Below are positions 46,415 to 61,679 of a DNA stretch of 64,000 nt, in pieces (position 1 is the stretch's first letter; the number at the start of each line of letters is the position of its first letter). The notes below the pieces were generated by a model. It did not search any database and had not been told where the DNA came from. It was given only the letters and a program-made list of their open reading frames with translations. The stretch is taken from assembly GCF_949987535.1 (NCBI RefSeq), contig NW_026646025.1:2790001-2854000 (forward strand), given 5' to 3'. The translations under genes and the position numbers were made by a program. The DNA comes from Balaenoptera acutorostrata. Its lineage: Eukaryota; Chordata; Mammalia; Artiodactyla; Balaenopteridae.

Positions 46415-48480
46415 TTGTCAGCACAATGCTCCGGAATTCTTCTCATCACAATGTTCCATGACCGTGTCATCACAATGCTCCTTGGCCCTTGTCATCACAA
46501 TGCTCCAGAATTCTTGTCATCACAATGTTCCATGACCGTGTCATCACAATGCTCCATGGCCCTTGTCGTGACAATGCTCCAGAATTCTTCTCATCAAAAT
46601 GTTCCATGACCGTGTCAACACAATGCTCCATGGCCACTGTCATCACAATGCTCCAGAATTCTTGTCATCACAATGTTCCATGGCCGTGTCATCACAATGC
46701 TCCATGGCCCTTGTCATCATAATGCTCCAGAATTCTTGTCATTACTATATTCCATGAACGTGTCATCACAATGCTCTATGGCGCTTGTCATCAGAATGCT
46801 CCAGAATTCTTGTCATCAAAATGTTCCATGACCGTGTCATCACAATGCTCCATGGCCCTTTTCAGCACAATGCTCCAGAATTCTTGTCATCACAATGTTC
46901 CATGACCGTGTCATCACAATGCTCCATGGCCCTTGTCATCACAATGCTCCAGAATTCTTGTCATCACAATGTTCTATGACCGTGTCATAACAATGCTCTG
47001 TGGCCCTTGTCATGACAACGCTCCAGAATTCTTCTCATCACAATGTTCCATGACCGTGTCATCACAATGCTCCATAGCCATTGTCATCACAATGCTCCCG
47101 AATTCTTGTCATCACAATGTTCCATGGCCCTGTCATCACAATGCTCCATGGCCCTTGTCATCATAATGCTCCAGAATTCTTGTCATCACAATGATCCATG
47201 ACAGTGTCATCACAATGCTCCATGGCCCTTGTCATGACAATGCTCCAGAAATCTTCTCATCACAATGTTCCATGACCGTGTCATCACAATGCTCCATGGC
47301 CATTGTCATCACAACGCTCCCGAATTCTTGTCAACACAATATTCCATGGCCCTGTCATCACAATGCTCCATGGCCCTTGTCATCATAATGCTCCAGAATT
47401 CTTGTCATCACAATGTTCCATGACCGTGTCATCACAATGCTCCATGGCCCTTGTCAGCACAATATTCCATGATAATTTTTGTCACAATACTCCATGACCA
47501 CAGTCATCACAGAGTTTTCTGCCCATATCATCACAATGTTCCTTGTCACCTTTAATCACAATGCTCCATGACCTTTCAACACAATGCTCCAGAAATCTTG
47601 TCATCGCAATGTTCCTTGACCATGTCATCACAATGCTCCATGACCCTTGTCATCACAATGCTCCAGAATTCTTGTCATCACAATGTTCCATGATGGTGTC
47701 ATCACAATGCTCCATGGCCCTTGTCATGACAATTCTCCAGAATTCTTCTTATCACAATGTTCCATGACCATGTCATCACAATGCTCCATGGCCGTTGTCA
47801 TCACAATGCTCCAAAATTCTTGTCATCACAATGTTCCATGGCCGTGTCATCACAATGTTCCATGGCCCTTGTCATCATAATGCTCCAGAATTCTTGTCAT
47901 CACAATGTTCCACGGCCGTGCCATCACAATGCTCCATGGTCCTTGTCATCACAATGCTCCATGAACCGTGTCATCACAAGGTTTCAGGACACTTGTCATC
48001 ACAATGATCCAAGATCACATTCATCACAGTGCTCCATAAACCCTGTCATCTCAATGCTCCATAGCCTTTGTATTCACAATGCTCCATGGCCCCTGTAATC
48101 ACAGTGCTCCATAACCCTTTTCATCACAATGCTCCAAGACCGCTCTCAACACAATGCCCCATGACGCCTGACATCACAAATCTCCATAGCCTCTCTTACC
48201 AAAAAGCTCCATGATCGCTGTCAGCAGAATGTTCCATGACACTTTTCGTCACAATACTGCATGACCACTGTCATCACAGAGTTCTCTGCCCATATCATCA
48301 CAATGTTCCTTGTCACCTTTAATCACAATGCTCCATGCCCTTTCATCACAATGCTCCAGAAATCTTTTTCATCGCAATGTTCCTTGACTGTGTCATCACA
48401 ATGCTCCATGGCCATCATCAGCACAATGCTCCAGAATTCTTGTCATCACAATGTTCCATGACCGTGTCATCACAATGCTC
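46415..48480. repeat. Satellite block duplicated at +7989 (first copy)
   Basis: This about 2.07 kb block recurs at 54,404-56,469. Private variants shared at exactly 7989 bases include AATGCTCTGTGGCCC, TTCCATGATGGTGTC and TTCCACGGCCGTGCC. Confidence 0.85.
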
Positions 48481-51400
48481 CATGGCCCTTGTCATCACAA
48501 TGCTCCGGAATTCTTCTCATCACATTGTTCCATGACCGTGTCATCACAATGCTCCATGGCCATTATCATCACAATGCTCTAGAATTCTTGTCATCACAAT
48601 GTTCCATGGCCGTGTCATCACAATGCTCCATGGCCCTTGTCATCATAATGCTCCAGAATTCTTGTCATTACTATATTTCATGAATGTGTCATCACAATGC
48701 TCTATCGCGCTTGTCATCAGAATTCTCCAGAATTCTTGTCATCACAATTTTCCATGACCGTGTCATCACAATGCTCCATGGCCCTTGTCAGCACAATGCT
48801 CCAGAATTCTTCTCATCACAATGTTCCATGACCGTGTCATCATAATGCTCTATGGCCCTTGTCATCACAATGCTCCAGAATTCTTGTCATCACAATGTTC
48901 CATGACAGTGTCATCAGAATGCTCCATGGCCCTTGTCAGCACAATGCTCCAGAATTCTTGTCATCACAATATTCCATGGCCGTGTCATCACAATGCTCCA
49001 TGGCCATTGTCATCACAATGCTCCCGAATTCTTGTCATCACAATGTTCCATGGCCGTGTCATCACAATGCTCCATGGCCCTTGTCATCATAATGCTCCAG
49101 AATTCTTGTCAGTACTATAATCCATGAACGTGTCATCACAATGCTCTATGGCGCTTATCATCAGAATGCTCCAGAATTCTTTTCATCACAATGTTCCATG
49201 ACCGTGTCATCACAATGCTCCATCGCCTTTGTCATCAGAATCCTCCAGAATTCTTGTCATCACAATGTTCCATGACCGTGTGATCACAATGCTCCATGGC
49301 CCTTGTCAGCACAATGCTCCAGAATTCTTCTCGTGACAATGTTCCATGACCGTGTAATCACAATGCTCCATGGCCCTTGTCATCGCAATGCTGCAGAATT
49401 CTTGTCATCGCAATGTTTCATGACCGTGTCATCACAATGCTACATGACCCTGGTCATCACAGTTCTCCATGACCTTTGTCATCACAATGCTCTATATCGC
49501 TTTTCATCACAATTCTCAATGACCACTTTAATCACTATGCTCGCTGACCATTTTCATCATATTTCTCTAGTGTCATTACAATACCCCATGGCCCCTTTCT
49601 TCACAATGCTCCATGATGCCTGTCATCACAATGCTCCATGGCTTTTGTTACCACAATGCTCCAGGACCAGTTTCATCACAATTCTCCATCCCCTTTGTCA
49701 TCATGGTGCAAAATGAAACCTTTCATTAAAATGCTCCATGACACTAGTCATCACAATACTCCATGGCCTTTATCGTCACAATGCTCCCACGCACTTTTCA
49801 TCACGATGTTCCATGAATACTTTCATCACATTGCTCCATGACCATTGTCATCACAATAGTCCATACCCTTGTCAACACAATGCTGCATAATCCCTGTCAT
49901 CACAATTCTCCATGACTGCTGTCATCACAATAATTCAGGACAATTTTCATCACAGTGCTTCATGCCCCCAGTCATTACAGTGCTCCACGAAACCTTTCAT
50001 CACAATTCCTAGATGATCAATGTCATCACAATGCCCCATGACACTTGTCATCACAATTCGCTATGACCCTTGTCATCACAATACTCGATGAACCATGTCA
50101 TCACAGTGTTCCAGGACACATGTCATCACAATGATCCATGTCTACTTCCATCACAATGCTCCAATACCCCTGTCATCAAAATGCTCCATGGCCCCTGTTA
50201 TCATATTGCTCCATGATCTCTTTCATCACAATGCTCCATGACCACTGTCATCACCATGCCTCATAACGGCTCTCATCTCAATGCTCCATGGCCCCTTTCA
50301 TCAAAATGCTCCATGAACCCTGTCATCACAATGTACCCTGCCCTTTTCATCACAAAGCTCCGTGGGCCCTGTCATAACAATGCTCCATGCCCTTTTCATC
50401 AAAATGCTCCAGAACTCTTGTCATCATAATGCTCCATGCCAATGTCATCAAAATGCCCAATGACACTTGTCATCACCATGCTCCATGGCCCTGTTCATCA
50501 CAATGCTCCATAAATATTGTCATCACAATGTTCCATGACCGTGTCATTAAAATGCTCCAGAATTTTTGTCATCACAATGTTCCATGACCATGTCATCACA
50601 ATGCTCCATGGCCCTTGTCATCACAATGCTCCAGAATTCTTGTCATCACAATGTTCCATGACCGTGTCATCACAATGCTCCATGGCCCTTGTCATCACAA
50701 TTCTCCAGAATACTTGTCATCACAATGTTCCATGACCGTGTCATCACAATGCTCCATGGCCCTTGTCATCACAATGCTCCAGAATTCTTGTCATCACAAT
50801 GCTCCATGGCCCTGTTCATCACAATGCTCCAGATTGCTTGTCATCACAAAGTTCCATGACCGTGTCATCACAATGCACCATGGCCCTTGTCATCACAATG
50901 CTCCAGAATTCTTGTCATCACAATGTTCCATGACCGTGTCATCACAATGCTCCATGGCCCTTGTCATCACAATGCTCCAGAATTCTTGTCATCACAATGT
51001 TCCATGACCGTGTCATCACAATGCTCCAGAATTCTTGTCATCACAATGTTCCATGACCGTGTCATCACAATGCTCCATGGCCCTGGTCATCACAATGCTC
51101 GAGATTGCTTGTCATCACAAAGTTCCATGACCGTGTCATCACAATGCACCATGGCCTTTGTCATCACAATGCTCCAGAATTCTTGTCATCACAATGTTCC
51201 ATGACCGTGTCATCACAATGCTCCATAATTCTTGTCATCAAAATGTTCCATGACCGTGTCATCACAATGCTCCAGAATTCTTGTCATCACAATGTTCCAT
51301 GACCGTGTCATCACAATGCTCCATAATTCTTGTCATCAAAATGTTCCATGACCGTGTCATCACAATGCTCCAGAAATCTTGTCATCACAATGTTCCATGA

Positions 51401-52929
51401 CCGAGTCATCACAATGCTCCAGAATTCTTGTCATCACAATGCTCCAGAATTCTTGTCATCACAATGTACCATGACCGTGTCATCACAATGCTCCAGAATT
51501 CTTGTCATCACAATGCTCCAGAATTCTTGTCATCACAATGTTCCATGACCGTGTCATCACAATGCTCCATGGCCCTTGTCATCACAATGCTCCAGAATTC
51601 TTGTCATCACAATGTTCCATGACCGTGTCATCACAATGCTCCATGGCCCTTGTCATCACAAAGCTCCAGAATTCTTGTCATCACAATGTTCCATGACCGT
51701 GTCATCACAATGCTCCATGGCCCTTGTCAACACAATGCTCCAGAATTCTTGTCATCACAATGTTCCATGACCTTGTCATCACAATGCTCCAGAATTCTTG
51801 TCATCACAATGTTCCATGACCGTGTCATCACAATGCTCCATGGCCCTTGTCATCACAATGCTCCAGAATTCTTGTCATCACAATGTTCCATGACCGTGTC
51901 ATCACAATGCTCCATGGCCCTTGTCATCACAATGCTCCAGAATTCTTGTCATCACAATGTTCCATGACCATGTCATCACAATGCTCCAGAATTCTTGTCA
52001 TAACAATGCTCCAGAATTCTTGTCATCACAATGTTCCATGACCGTGTCATCACAATGCTCCATGGCCCTTGTCATCACAATGCTCCAAATTTCTCATCAT
52101 CACAAGGTTCCATGACCGTGTCATCACAATGCTCCATAATTCTTGTCATCACAATGTTCCATGCCCGTGTCATCACAATGCTCCAGAATTCTTGTCATCA
52201 CAATGCTCCAGAATTCTTGTCATCACAATGTTCCATGACCGTGTCATCACAATGCTCCATGGCCCTGGTCATCACAATGCTCCAGATTGCTTGTCATCAC
52301 AAAGTTCCATGACTGTGTCATCACAATGCTCCATGGCCCTTGTCATCACAATGCTCCAGAATTCTTGTCATCACAATGTTCCATGACCGTGTCATCACAA
52401 TGCTCCATAATTCTTGTCATCAAAATGTTCCATGACCGTGTCATCACAATGCTCCAGAATTCTTGTCATCACAATGTTCCATGACCGTGTCATCACAACG
52501 CTACATGACCCTGGTCACAACATTTCTCCATGGCCTTTGTCATTACAATGCTCTATATAGTTTTTCGTGACAATTCTAAATGAACACTTTAATCACTTTG
52601 CTTGCTGAACATTTTCATCACATTTCTCTATTGTTATTACAATTTCCCATGACCCCTTTCTTCACAATGCTCCATGATGCCTGTCATCACAATGCTCAAT
52701 GGCTTTTGTTATTACAATGCTCCAGGACCAGTTTCATCACAATACTCCATCTCCCTTGTCATCACGGTGCACAATGAAACCTCTCATTACAATGCTCCGT
52801 GACACCTGTCATCACAATGCTCCATGGCCCTTGTCATCACAATGCTCCAGATTGCTTGTCATCACAAAGTTCCGTGACCGTGTCATCACAATGCACCATG
52901 CCCCTTGTCATAACAATGCTCCAGGATTC

Positions 52930-53910
52930 TTGTCATCACAATGTTCCATGACCGTGTCATCACAATGTTACATGAACCTGGTCATCACATTTCTCCATGA
53001 CCTTTGTCATCACTATGCTCTATATAGTTTTTCATGACAATTCTAAATGACCACTTTAATCACTTTGCTTGCTGACCATTTTCATCACATTTCTCTATTG
53101 TCATTACAATTCCCCATGACCCCTTTCTTCACAATGCTCCATGATGCCTGTCATTACAATGCTCAATGGCTTTTGTTATTACAATGCTCCAGGACGAGTT
53201 TCATCACATTACTCCATCTCCCTTGTCATCACGGTGCACAATGAATAGTTTCATTACAATGCTCCATGGCCCTTGTCATCACAATGCTCCAGAATTCTTG
53301 TCATCACAATGTTCCATGACCGTGTCATCACAATGCTCCATGGCCCTTGTCATCACAATGCTCCAGAATTCTAGTCATCACAATGTTCCATGACCGTGTC
53401 ATCACAATGCTCCATAATTCTTGTCATCACAATGTTCCATGACCGTGTCATCACAATGTTACATGAACCTGGTCATCACATTTCTCCATGACCTTTGTCA
53501 TCACTATGCTCTATATAGTTTTTCATGACAATTCTAAATGACCACTTTAATCACTTTGCTTGCTGACCATTTTCATCACATTTCTCTATTGTCATTACAA
53601 TTCCCCATGACCCCTTTCTTCACAATGCTCCATGATGCCTGTCATTACAATGCTCAATGGCTTTTGTTATTACAATGCTCCAGGACGAGTTTCATCACAT
53701 TACTCCATCTCCCTTGTCATCACGGTGCACAATGAATAGTTTCATTACAATGCTCCATGGCCCTTGTCATCACAATGCTCCAGAATTCTTGTCATCACAA
53801 TGTTCCATGACCGTGTCATCACAATGCTCCATGGCCCTTGTCATCACAATGCTCCAGAATTCTTGTCATCACAATGTTCCATGACCGTGTCATCACAATG
53901 CTCCAGAATT
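52930..53910. repeat. 491 bp tandem duplication
   Basis: The block from about 52,930 recurs at +491, with AATGTTACATGAACCTGG at about 52,966 and 53,457 and CACAATGAATAGTTTC at about 53,237 and 53,728. A third related block lies near 63,020-63,320. Confidence 0.85.
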
Positions 53911-54229
53911 CTTGTCATCACAATGTTCCAAGACCGTGTCATCACAATGCTCCAGATTGCTTGTCATCACAAAGTTCCATGACCGTGTCATCACAATGCA
54001 CCATGGCCCTTGTCATCAGAATGCTGCAGAATTGTTGTCATCAAAATGTTCCATGACCGTGTCATCACAATGCTCCATGGCCCTTGTCATCACAATTCTC
54101 CAGATTTCTTGTCATCACAAAGTTCCATGACCGTGTCATCACTATGCTCCATAATTCTTGTCATCAAAATGTTCCATGACCGTGTCATCACAATGCTCCA
54201 GAATTCTTGTCATCACAATGTTCCATGAC

Positions 54230-57200
54230 CGTGTCATCACAATGCTCCATGGCCCTTGTCATCACAATGCTGCAGAATTCTTGTCATCACAATGTTCCAT
54301 GACCGTGTCATCACAATGCTCCATGACCCTGGTCATCACAATGCTCCAGATTGCTTGTCATCACAATGTTCCATGACCGTATCATCACAATGCTCCATGG
54401 CCCTTGTCAGCACAATGCTCCGGAATTCTTCTCAGCACAATGTTCCATGACCGTGTCATCACAATGCTCCTTGGCCCTTGTCATCACAATGCTCCAGAAT
54501 TCTTGTCATCACAATGTTCCATGACCGTGTCATCACAATGCTCCATGGCCCTTGTCGTGACAATGCTCCAGAATTCTTCTCATCAAAATGTTCCATGACC
54601 GTGTCAACACAATGCTCCATGGCCACCGTCATCACAATTCTCCAGAATTCTTGTCATCACAATGTTCCATGGCCGTGTCATCACAATGCTCCATGCCCCT
54701 TGTCATCATAATGCTCCAGAATTCTTGTCATTACTATATTCCATGAAAGTGTCATCACAATGCTCTATGGCGCTTGTCATCAGAATGCTCCAGAATTCTT
54801 GTCATCACAATGTTCCATGACCGTGTCATCACAATGCTCCATGGCCCTTTTCAGCACAATGCTCCAGAATTCTTGTCATCACAATGTTCCATGACCGTGT
54901 CATCACAATGCTCCATGGCCCTTGTCATCACAATGCTCCAGAATTCTTGTCATCACAATGTTCCATGACCGTGTCATAACAATGCTCTGTGGCCCTTGTC
55001 ATGACAACGCTCCAGAATTCTTCTCATCACAATGTTCCATGACCGTGTCATCACAATGCTCCATAGCCATGGTCATCACAATGCTCCCGAATTCTTGTCA
55101 TCACAATGTTCCATGGCCCTGTCATCACAATGCTCCATGGCCCTTGTCATCATAATGCTCCAGAATTCTTGTCATCACAATGATCCATGACAGTGTCATC
55201 ACAATGCTCCATGGCCCTTGTCATGACAATGCTCCAGAAATCTTCTCATCACAATGTTCCATGACCGTGTCATCACAATGCTCCATGGCCATTGTCATCA
55301 CAACGCTCCCGAATTCTTGTCAACACAATATTCCATGGCCCTGTCATCACAATGCTCCATGGCCCTTGTCATCATAATGCTCCAGAATTCTTGTCATCAC
55401 AATGTTCCATGACCGTGTCATCACAATGCTCCATGGCCCTTGTCAGCACAATATTCCATGATAATTTTTGTCACAATACTCCATGACCACAGTCATCACA
55501 GAGTTTTCTGCCCATATCATCACAATGTTCCTTGTCACCTTTAATCACAATGCTCCATGACCTTTCAACACAATGCTCCAGAAATCTTGTCATCGCAATG
55601 TTCCTTGACCATGTCATCACAATGCTCCATGACCCTTGTCATCACAATGCTCCAGAATTCTTGTCATCACAATGTTCCATGATGGTGTCATCACAATGCT
55701 CCATGGCCCTTGTCATGACAATTCTCCAGAATTCTTCTTATCACAATGTTCCATGACCATGTCATCACAATGCTCCATGGCCGTTGTCATCACAATGCTC
55801 CAAAATTCTTGTCATCACAATGTTCCATGGCTGTGTCATCACAATGTTCCATGGCCCTTGTCATCATAATGCTCCAGAATTCTTGTCATCACAATGTTCC
55901 ACGGCCGTGCCATCACAATGCTCCATGGTCCTTGTCATCACAATGCTCCATGAACCGTGTCATCACAAGGTTTCAGGACACTTGTCATCACAATGATCCA
56001 AGATCACATTCATCACAGTGCTCCATAAACCCTGTCATCTCAATGCTCCATAGCCTTTGTATTCACAATGCTCCATGGCCCCTGTAATCACAGTGCTCCA
56101 TAACCCTTTTCATCACAATGCTCCAAGACCGCTCTCAACACAATGCCCCATGATGCCTGACATCACAAATCTCCATAGCCTCTCTTACCAAAAAGCTCCA
56201 TGATCGCTGTCAGCAGAATGTTCCATGACACTTTTCGTCACAATACTGCATGACCACTGTCATCACAGAGTTCTCTGCCCATATCATCACAATGTTCCTT
56301 GTCACCTTTAATCACAATGCTCCATGCCCTTTCATCACAATGCTCCAGAAATCTTTTTCATCGCAATGTTCCTTGACTGTGTCATCACAATGCTCCATGG
56401 CCATCATCAGCACAATGCTCCAGAATTCTTGTCATCACAATGTTCCATGACCGTGTCATCACAATGCTCCATGGCCCTTGTCATCACAATTCTCCAGAAT
56501 TCTTGTCATCACAATGTTCCATGAACGTGTCATCACAATGCTCCATGGCCCTTGTCATCACAATGCTCCAGAATTCTTGTCATCACCATGCTCCATGGCC
56601 CTGTTCATCACAATGCTCCAGATTGCTTGTCATCACAAAGTTCCATGACCGTGTCATCACAATGCACCATGGCCCTTGTCATCACAATGCTCCAGAATTC
56701 TTGTCATCACAATGTTCCATGACCGTGTCATCACAATGCTCCATGGCCCTTGTCATCACAATGCTCCAGAATTCTTGTCATCACAATGTTCCATGACCGT
56801 GTCATCACAATGCTCCAGAATTCTTGTCATCACAATGCTCCAGAATTCTTGTCATCACAATGTTCCATGACCGTGTCATCACAATGCTCCATGGCCCTGG
56901 TCATCACAATGCTCGAGATTGCTTGTCATCACAAAGTTCCATGACCGTGTCATCACAATGCACCATGGCCCTTGTCATCACAATGCTCCAGAATTCTTGT
57001 CATCACAATGTTCCATGACCGTGTCATCACAATGCTCCATAATTCTTGTCATCAAAATGTTCCATGACCGTGTCATCACAATGCTCCAGAATTCTTGTCA
57101 TCACAATGTTCCATGACCGTGTCATCACAATGCTCCAGAATTCTTGTCATCAAAATTTTCCATGACCGTGTCATCACAATGCTCCAGAAATCTTGTCATC

Positions 57201-57954
57201 ACAATGTTCCAAGACCGTGTCATCACAATGCTCCAGAATTCTTGTCATCACAATGCTCCAGAATTCTTGTCATCACAATGTACCATGACCGTGTCATCAC
57301 AATGCTCCAGAATTCTTGTCATCACAATGCTCCAGAATTCTTGTCATCACAATGTTCCATGACCGTGTCATCACAATGCTCCATGGCCCTTGTCATCACA
57401 ATGCTCCAGAATTCTTGTCATCACAATGTTCCATGACCGTGTCATCACAATGCTCCATGGCCCTTGTCATCACAAAGCTCCAGAATTCTTGTCATCACAA
57501 TGTTCCATGACCGTGTCATCACAATGCTCCATGGCCCTTGTCAACACAATGCTCCAGAATTCTTGTCATCACAATGTTCCATGACCTTGTCATCACAATG
57601 CTCCAGAATTCTTGTCATCACAATGTTCCATGACCGTGTCATCACAATGCTCCATGGCCCTTGTCATCACAATGCTCCAGAATTCTTGTCATCACAATGT
57701 TCCATGACCGTGTCATCACAATGCTCCATGGCCATTGTCATCACAATGCTCCAGATTTCTCATCATCACAATGTTCCATGACCGTGTCATCACAATGCTC
57801 CATAATTCTTGTCATCAAAATGTTCCATGACCGTGTCATCACAATGCTCCAGAATTCTTGTCATCACAATGTTCCATGACCGTGTCATCACAATGCTCCA
57901 GAATTCTTGTCATCACAATGCTCCAGAATTCTTTTCATCACAATGTTCCATGAC
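54230..57954. repeat. 3725 bp higher-order repeat, unit 1
   Basis: The whole block recurs at +3725 with almost no visible difference, including rare variants such as CTCGAGATTGCTTG, AATTTTCCATGACCG and TTCTCAGCACAATG. Confidence 0.88.
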
Positions 57955-60900
57955 CGTGTCATCACAATGCTCCATGGCCCTTGTCATCACAATGCTGCAG
58001 AATTCTTGTCATCACAATGTTCCATGACCGTGTCATCACAATGCTCCATGACCCTGGTCATCACAATGCTCCAGATTGCTTGTCATCACAATGTTCCATG
58101 ACCGTATCATCACAATGCTCCATGGCCCTTGTCAGCACAATGCTCCGGAATTCTTCTCAGCACAATGTTCCATGACCGTGTCATCACAATGCTCCTTGGC
58201 CCTTGTCATCACAATGCTCCAGAATTCTTGTCATCACAATGTTCCATGACCGTGTCATCACAATGCTCCATGGCCCTTGTCGTGACAATGCTCCAGAATT
58301 CTTCTCATCAAAATGTTCCATGACCGTGTCAACACAATGCTCCATGGCCACCGTCATCACAATTCTCCAGAATTCTTGTCATCACAATGTTCCATGGCCG
58401 TGTCATCACAATGCTCCATGCCCCTTGTCATCATAATGCTCCAGAATTCTTGTCATTACTATATTCCATGAAAGTGTCATCACAATGCTCTATGGCGCTT
58501 GTCATCAGAATGCTCCAGAATTCTTGTCATCACAATGTTCCATGACCGTGTCATCACAATGCTCCATGGCCCTTTTCAGCACAATGCTCCAGAATTCTTG
58601 TCATCACAATGTTCCATGACCGTGTCATCACAATGCTCCATGGCCCTTGTCATCACAATGCTCCAGAATTCTTGTCATCACAATGTTCCATGACCGTGTC
58701 ATAACAATGCTCTGTGGCCCTTGTCATGACAACGCTCCAGAATTCTTCTCATCACAATGTTCCATGACCGTGTCATCACAATGCTCCATAGCCATGGTCA
58801 TCACAATGCTCCCGAATTCTTGTCATCACAATGTTCCATGGCCCTGTCATCACAATGCTCCATGGCCCTTGTCATCATAATGCTCCAGAATTCTTGTCAT
58901 CACAATGATCCATGACAGTGTCATCACAATGCTCCATGGCCCTTGTCATGACAATGCTCCAGAAATCTTCTCATCACAATGTTCCATGACCGTGTCATCA
59001 CAATGCTCCATGGCCATTGTCATCACAACGCTCCCGAATTCTTGTCAACACAATATTCCATGGCCCTGTCATCACAATGCTCCATGGCCCTTGTCATCAT
59101 AATGCTCCAGAATTCTTGTCATCACAATGTTCCATGACCGTGTCATCACAATGCTCCATGGCCCTTGTCAGCACAATATTCCATGATAATTTTTGTCACA
59201 ATACTCCATGACCACAGTCATCACAGAGTTTTCTGCCCATATCATCACAATGTTCCTTGTCACCTTTAATCACAATGCTCCATGACCTTTCAACACAATG
59301 CTCCAGAAATCTTGTCATCGCAATGTTCCTTGACCATGTCATCACAATGCTCCATGACCCTTGTCATCACAATGCTCCAGAATTCTTGTCATCACAATGT
59401 TCCATGATGGTGTCATCACAATGCTCCATGGCCCTTGTCATGACAATTCTCCAGAATTCTTCTTATCACAATGTTCCATGACCATGTCATCACAATGCTC
59501 CATGGCCGTTGTCATCACAATGCTCCAAAATTCTTGTCATCACAATGTTCCATGGCTGTGTCATCACAATGTTCCATGGCCCTTGTCATCATAATGCTCC
59601 AGAATTCTTGTCATCACAATGTTCCACGGCCGTGCCATCACAATGCTCCATGGTCCTTGTCATCACAATGCTCCATGAACCGTGTCATCACAAGGTTTCA
59701 GGACACTTGTCATCACAATGATCCAAGATCACATTCATCACAGTGCTCCATAAACCCTGTCATCTCAATGCTCCATAGCCTTTGTATTCACAATGCTCCA
59801 TGGCCCCTGTAATCACAGTGCTCCATAACCCTTTTCATCACAATGCTCCAAGACCGCTCTCAACACAATGCCCCATGATGCCTGACATCACAAATCTCCA
59901 TAGCCTCTCTTACCAAAAAGCTCCATGATCGCTGTCAGCAGAATGTTCCATGACACTTTTCGTCACAATACTGCATGACCACTGTCATCACAGAGTTCTC
60001 TGCCCATATCATCACAATGTTCCTTGTCACCTTTAATCACAATGCTCCATGCCCTTTCATCACAATGCTCCAGAAATCTTTTTCATCGCAATGTTCCTTG
60101 ACTGTGTCATCACAATGCTCCATGGCCATCATCAGCACAATGCTCCAGAATTCTTGTCATCACAATGTTCCATGACCGTGTCATCACAATGCTCCATGGC
60201 CCTTGTCATCACAATTCTCCAGAATTCTTGTCATCACAATGTTCCATGAACGTGTCATCACAATGCTCCATGGCCCTTGTCATCACAATGCTCCAGAATT
60301 CTTGTCATCACCATGCTCCATGGCCCTGTTCATCACAATGCTCCAGATTGCTTGTCATCACAAAGTTCCATGACCGTGTCATCACAATGCACCATGGCCC
60401 TTGTCATCACAATGCTCCAGAATTCTTGTCATCACAATGTTCCATGACCGTGTCATCACAATGCTCCATGGCCCTTGTCATCACAATGCTCCAGAATTCT
60501 TGTCATCACAATGTTCCATGACCGTGTCATCACAATGCTCCAGAATTCTTGTCATCACAATGCTCCAGAATTCTTGTCATCACAATGTTCCATGACCGTG
60601 TCATCACAATGCTCCATGGCCCTGGTCATCACAATGCTCGAGATTGCTTGTCATCACAAAGTTCCATGACCGTGTCATCACAATGCACCATGGCCCTTGT
60701 CATCACAATGCTCCAGAATTCTTGTCATCACAATGTTCCATGACCGTGTCATCACAATGCTCCATAATTCTTGTCATCAAAATGTTCCATGACCGTGTCA
60801 TCACAATGCTCCAGAATTCTTGTCATCACAATGTTCCATGACCGTGTCATCACAATGCTCCAGAATTCTTGTCATCAAAATTTTCCATGACCGTGTCATC

Positions 60901-61679
60901 ACAATGCTCCAGAAATCTTGTCATCACAATGTTCCAAGACCGTGTCATCACAATGCTCCAGAATTCTTGTCATCACAATGCTCCAGAATTCTTGTCATCA
61001 CAATGTACCATGACCGTGTCATCACAATGCTCCAGAATTCTTGTCATCACAATGCTCCAGAATTCTTGTCATCACAATGTTCCATGACCGTGTCATCACA
61101 ATGCTCCATGGCCCTTGTCATCACAATGCTCCAGAATTCTTGTCATCACAATGTTCCATGACCGTGTCATCACAATGCTCCATGGCCCTTGTCATCACAA
61201 AGCTCCAGAATTCTTGTCATCACAATGTTCCATGACCGTGTCATCACAATGCTCCATGGCCCTTGTCAACACAATGCTCCAGAATTCTTGTCATCACAAT
61301 GTTCCATGACCTTGTCATCACAATGCTCCAGAATTCTTGTCATCACAATGTTCCATGACCGTGTCATCACAATGCTCCATGGCCCTTGTCATCACAATGC
61401 TCCAGAATTCTTGTCATCACAATGTTCCATGACCGTGTCATCACAATGCTCCATGGCCATTGTCATCACAATGCTCCAGATTTCTCATCATCACAATGTT
61501 CCATGACCGTGTCATCACAATGCTCCATAATTCTTGTCATCAAAATGTTCCATGACCGTGTCATCACAATGCTCCAGAATTCTTGTCATCACAATGTTCC
61601 ATGACCGTGTCATCACAATGCTCCAGAATTCTTGTCATCACAATGCTCCAGAATTCTTTTCATCACAATGTTCCATGAC
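57955..61679. repeat. 3725 bp higher-order repeat, unit 2
   Basis: Nearly identical to unit 1. Homology ends near 61,700, where CATCATAATGCTCCAG replaces CATCACAATGCTGCAG. Confidence 0.88.
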
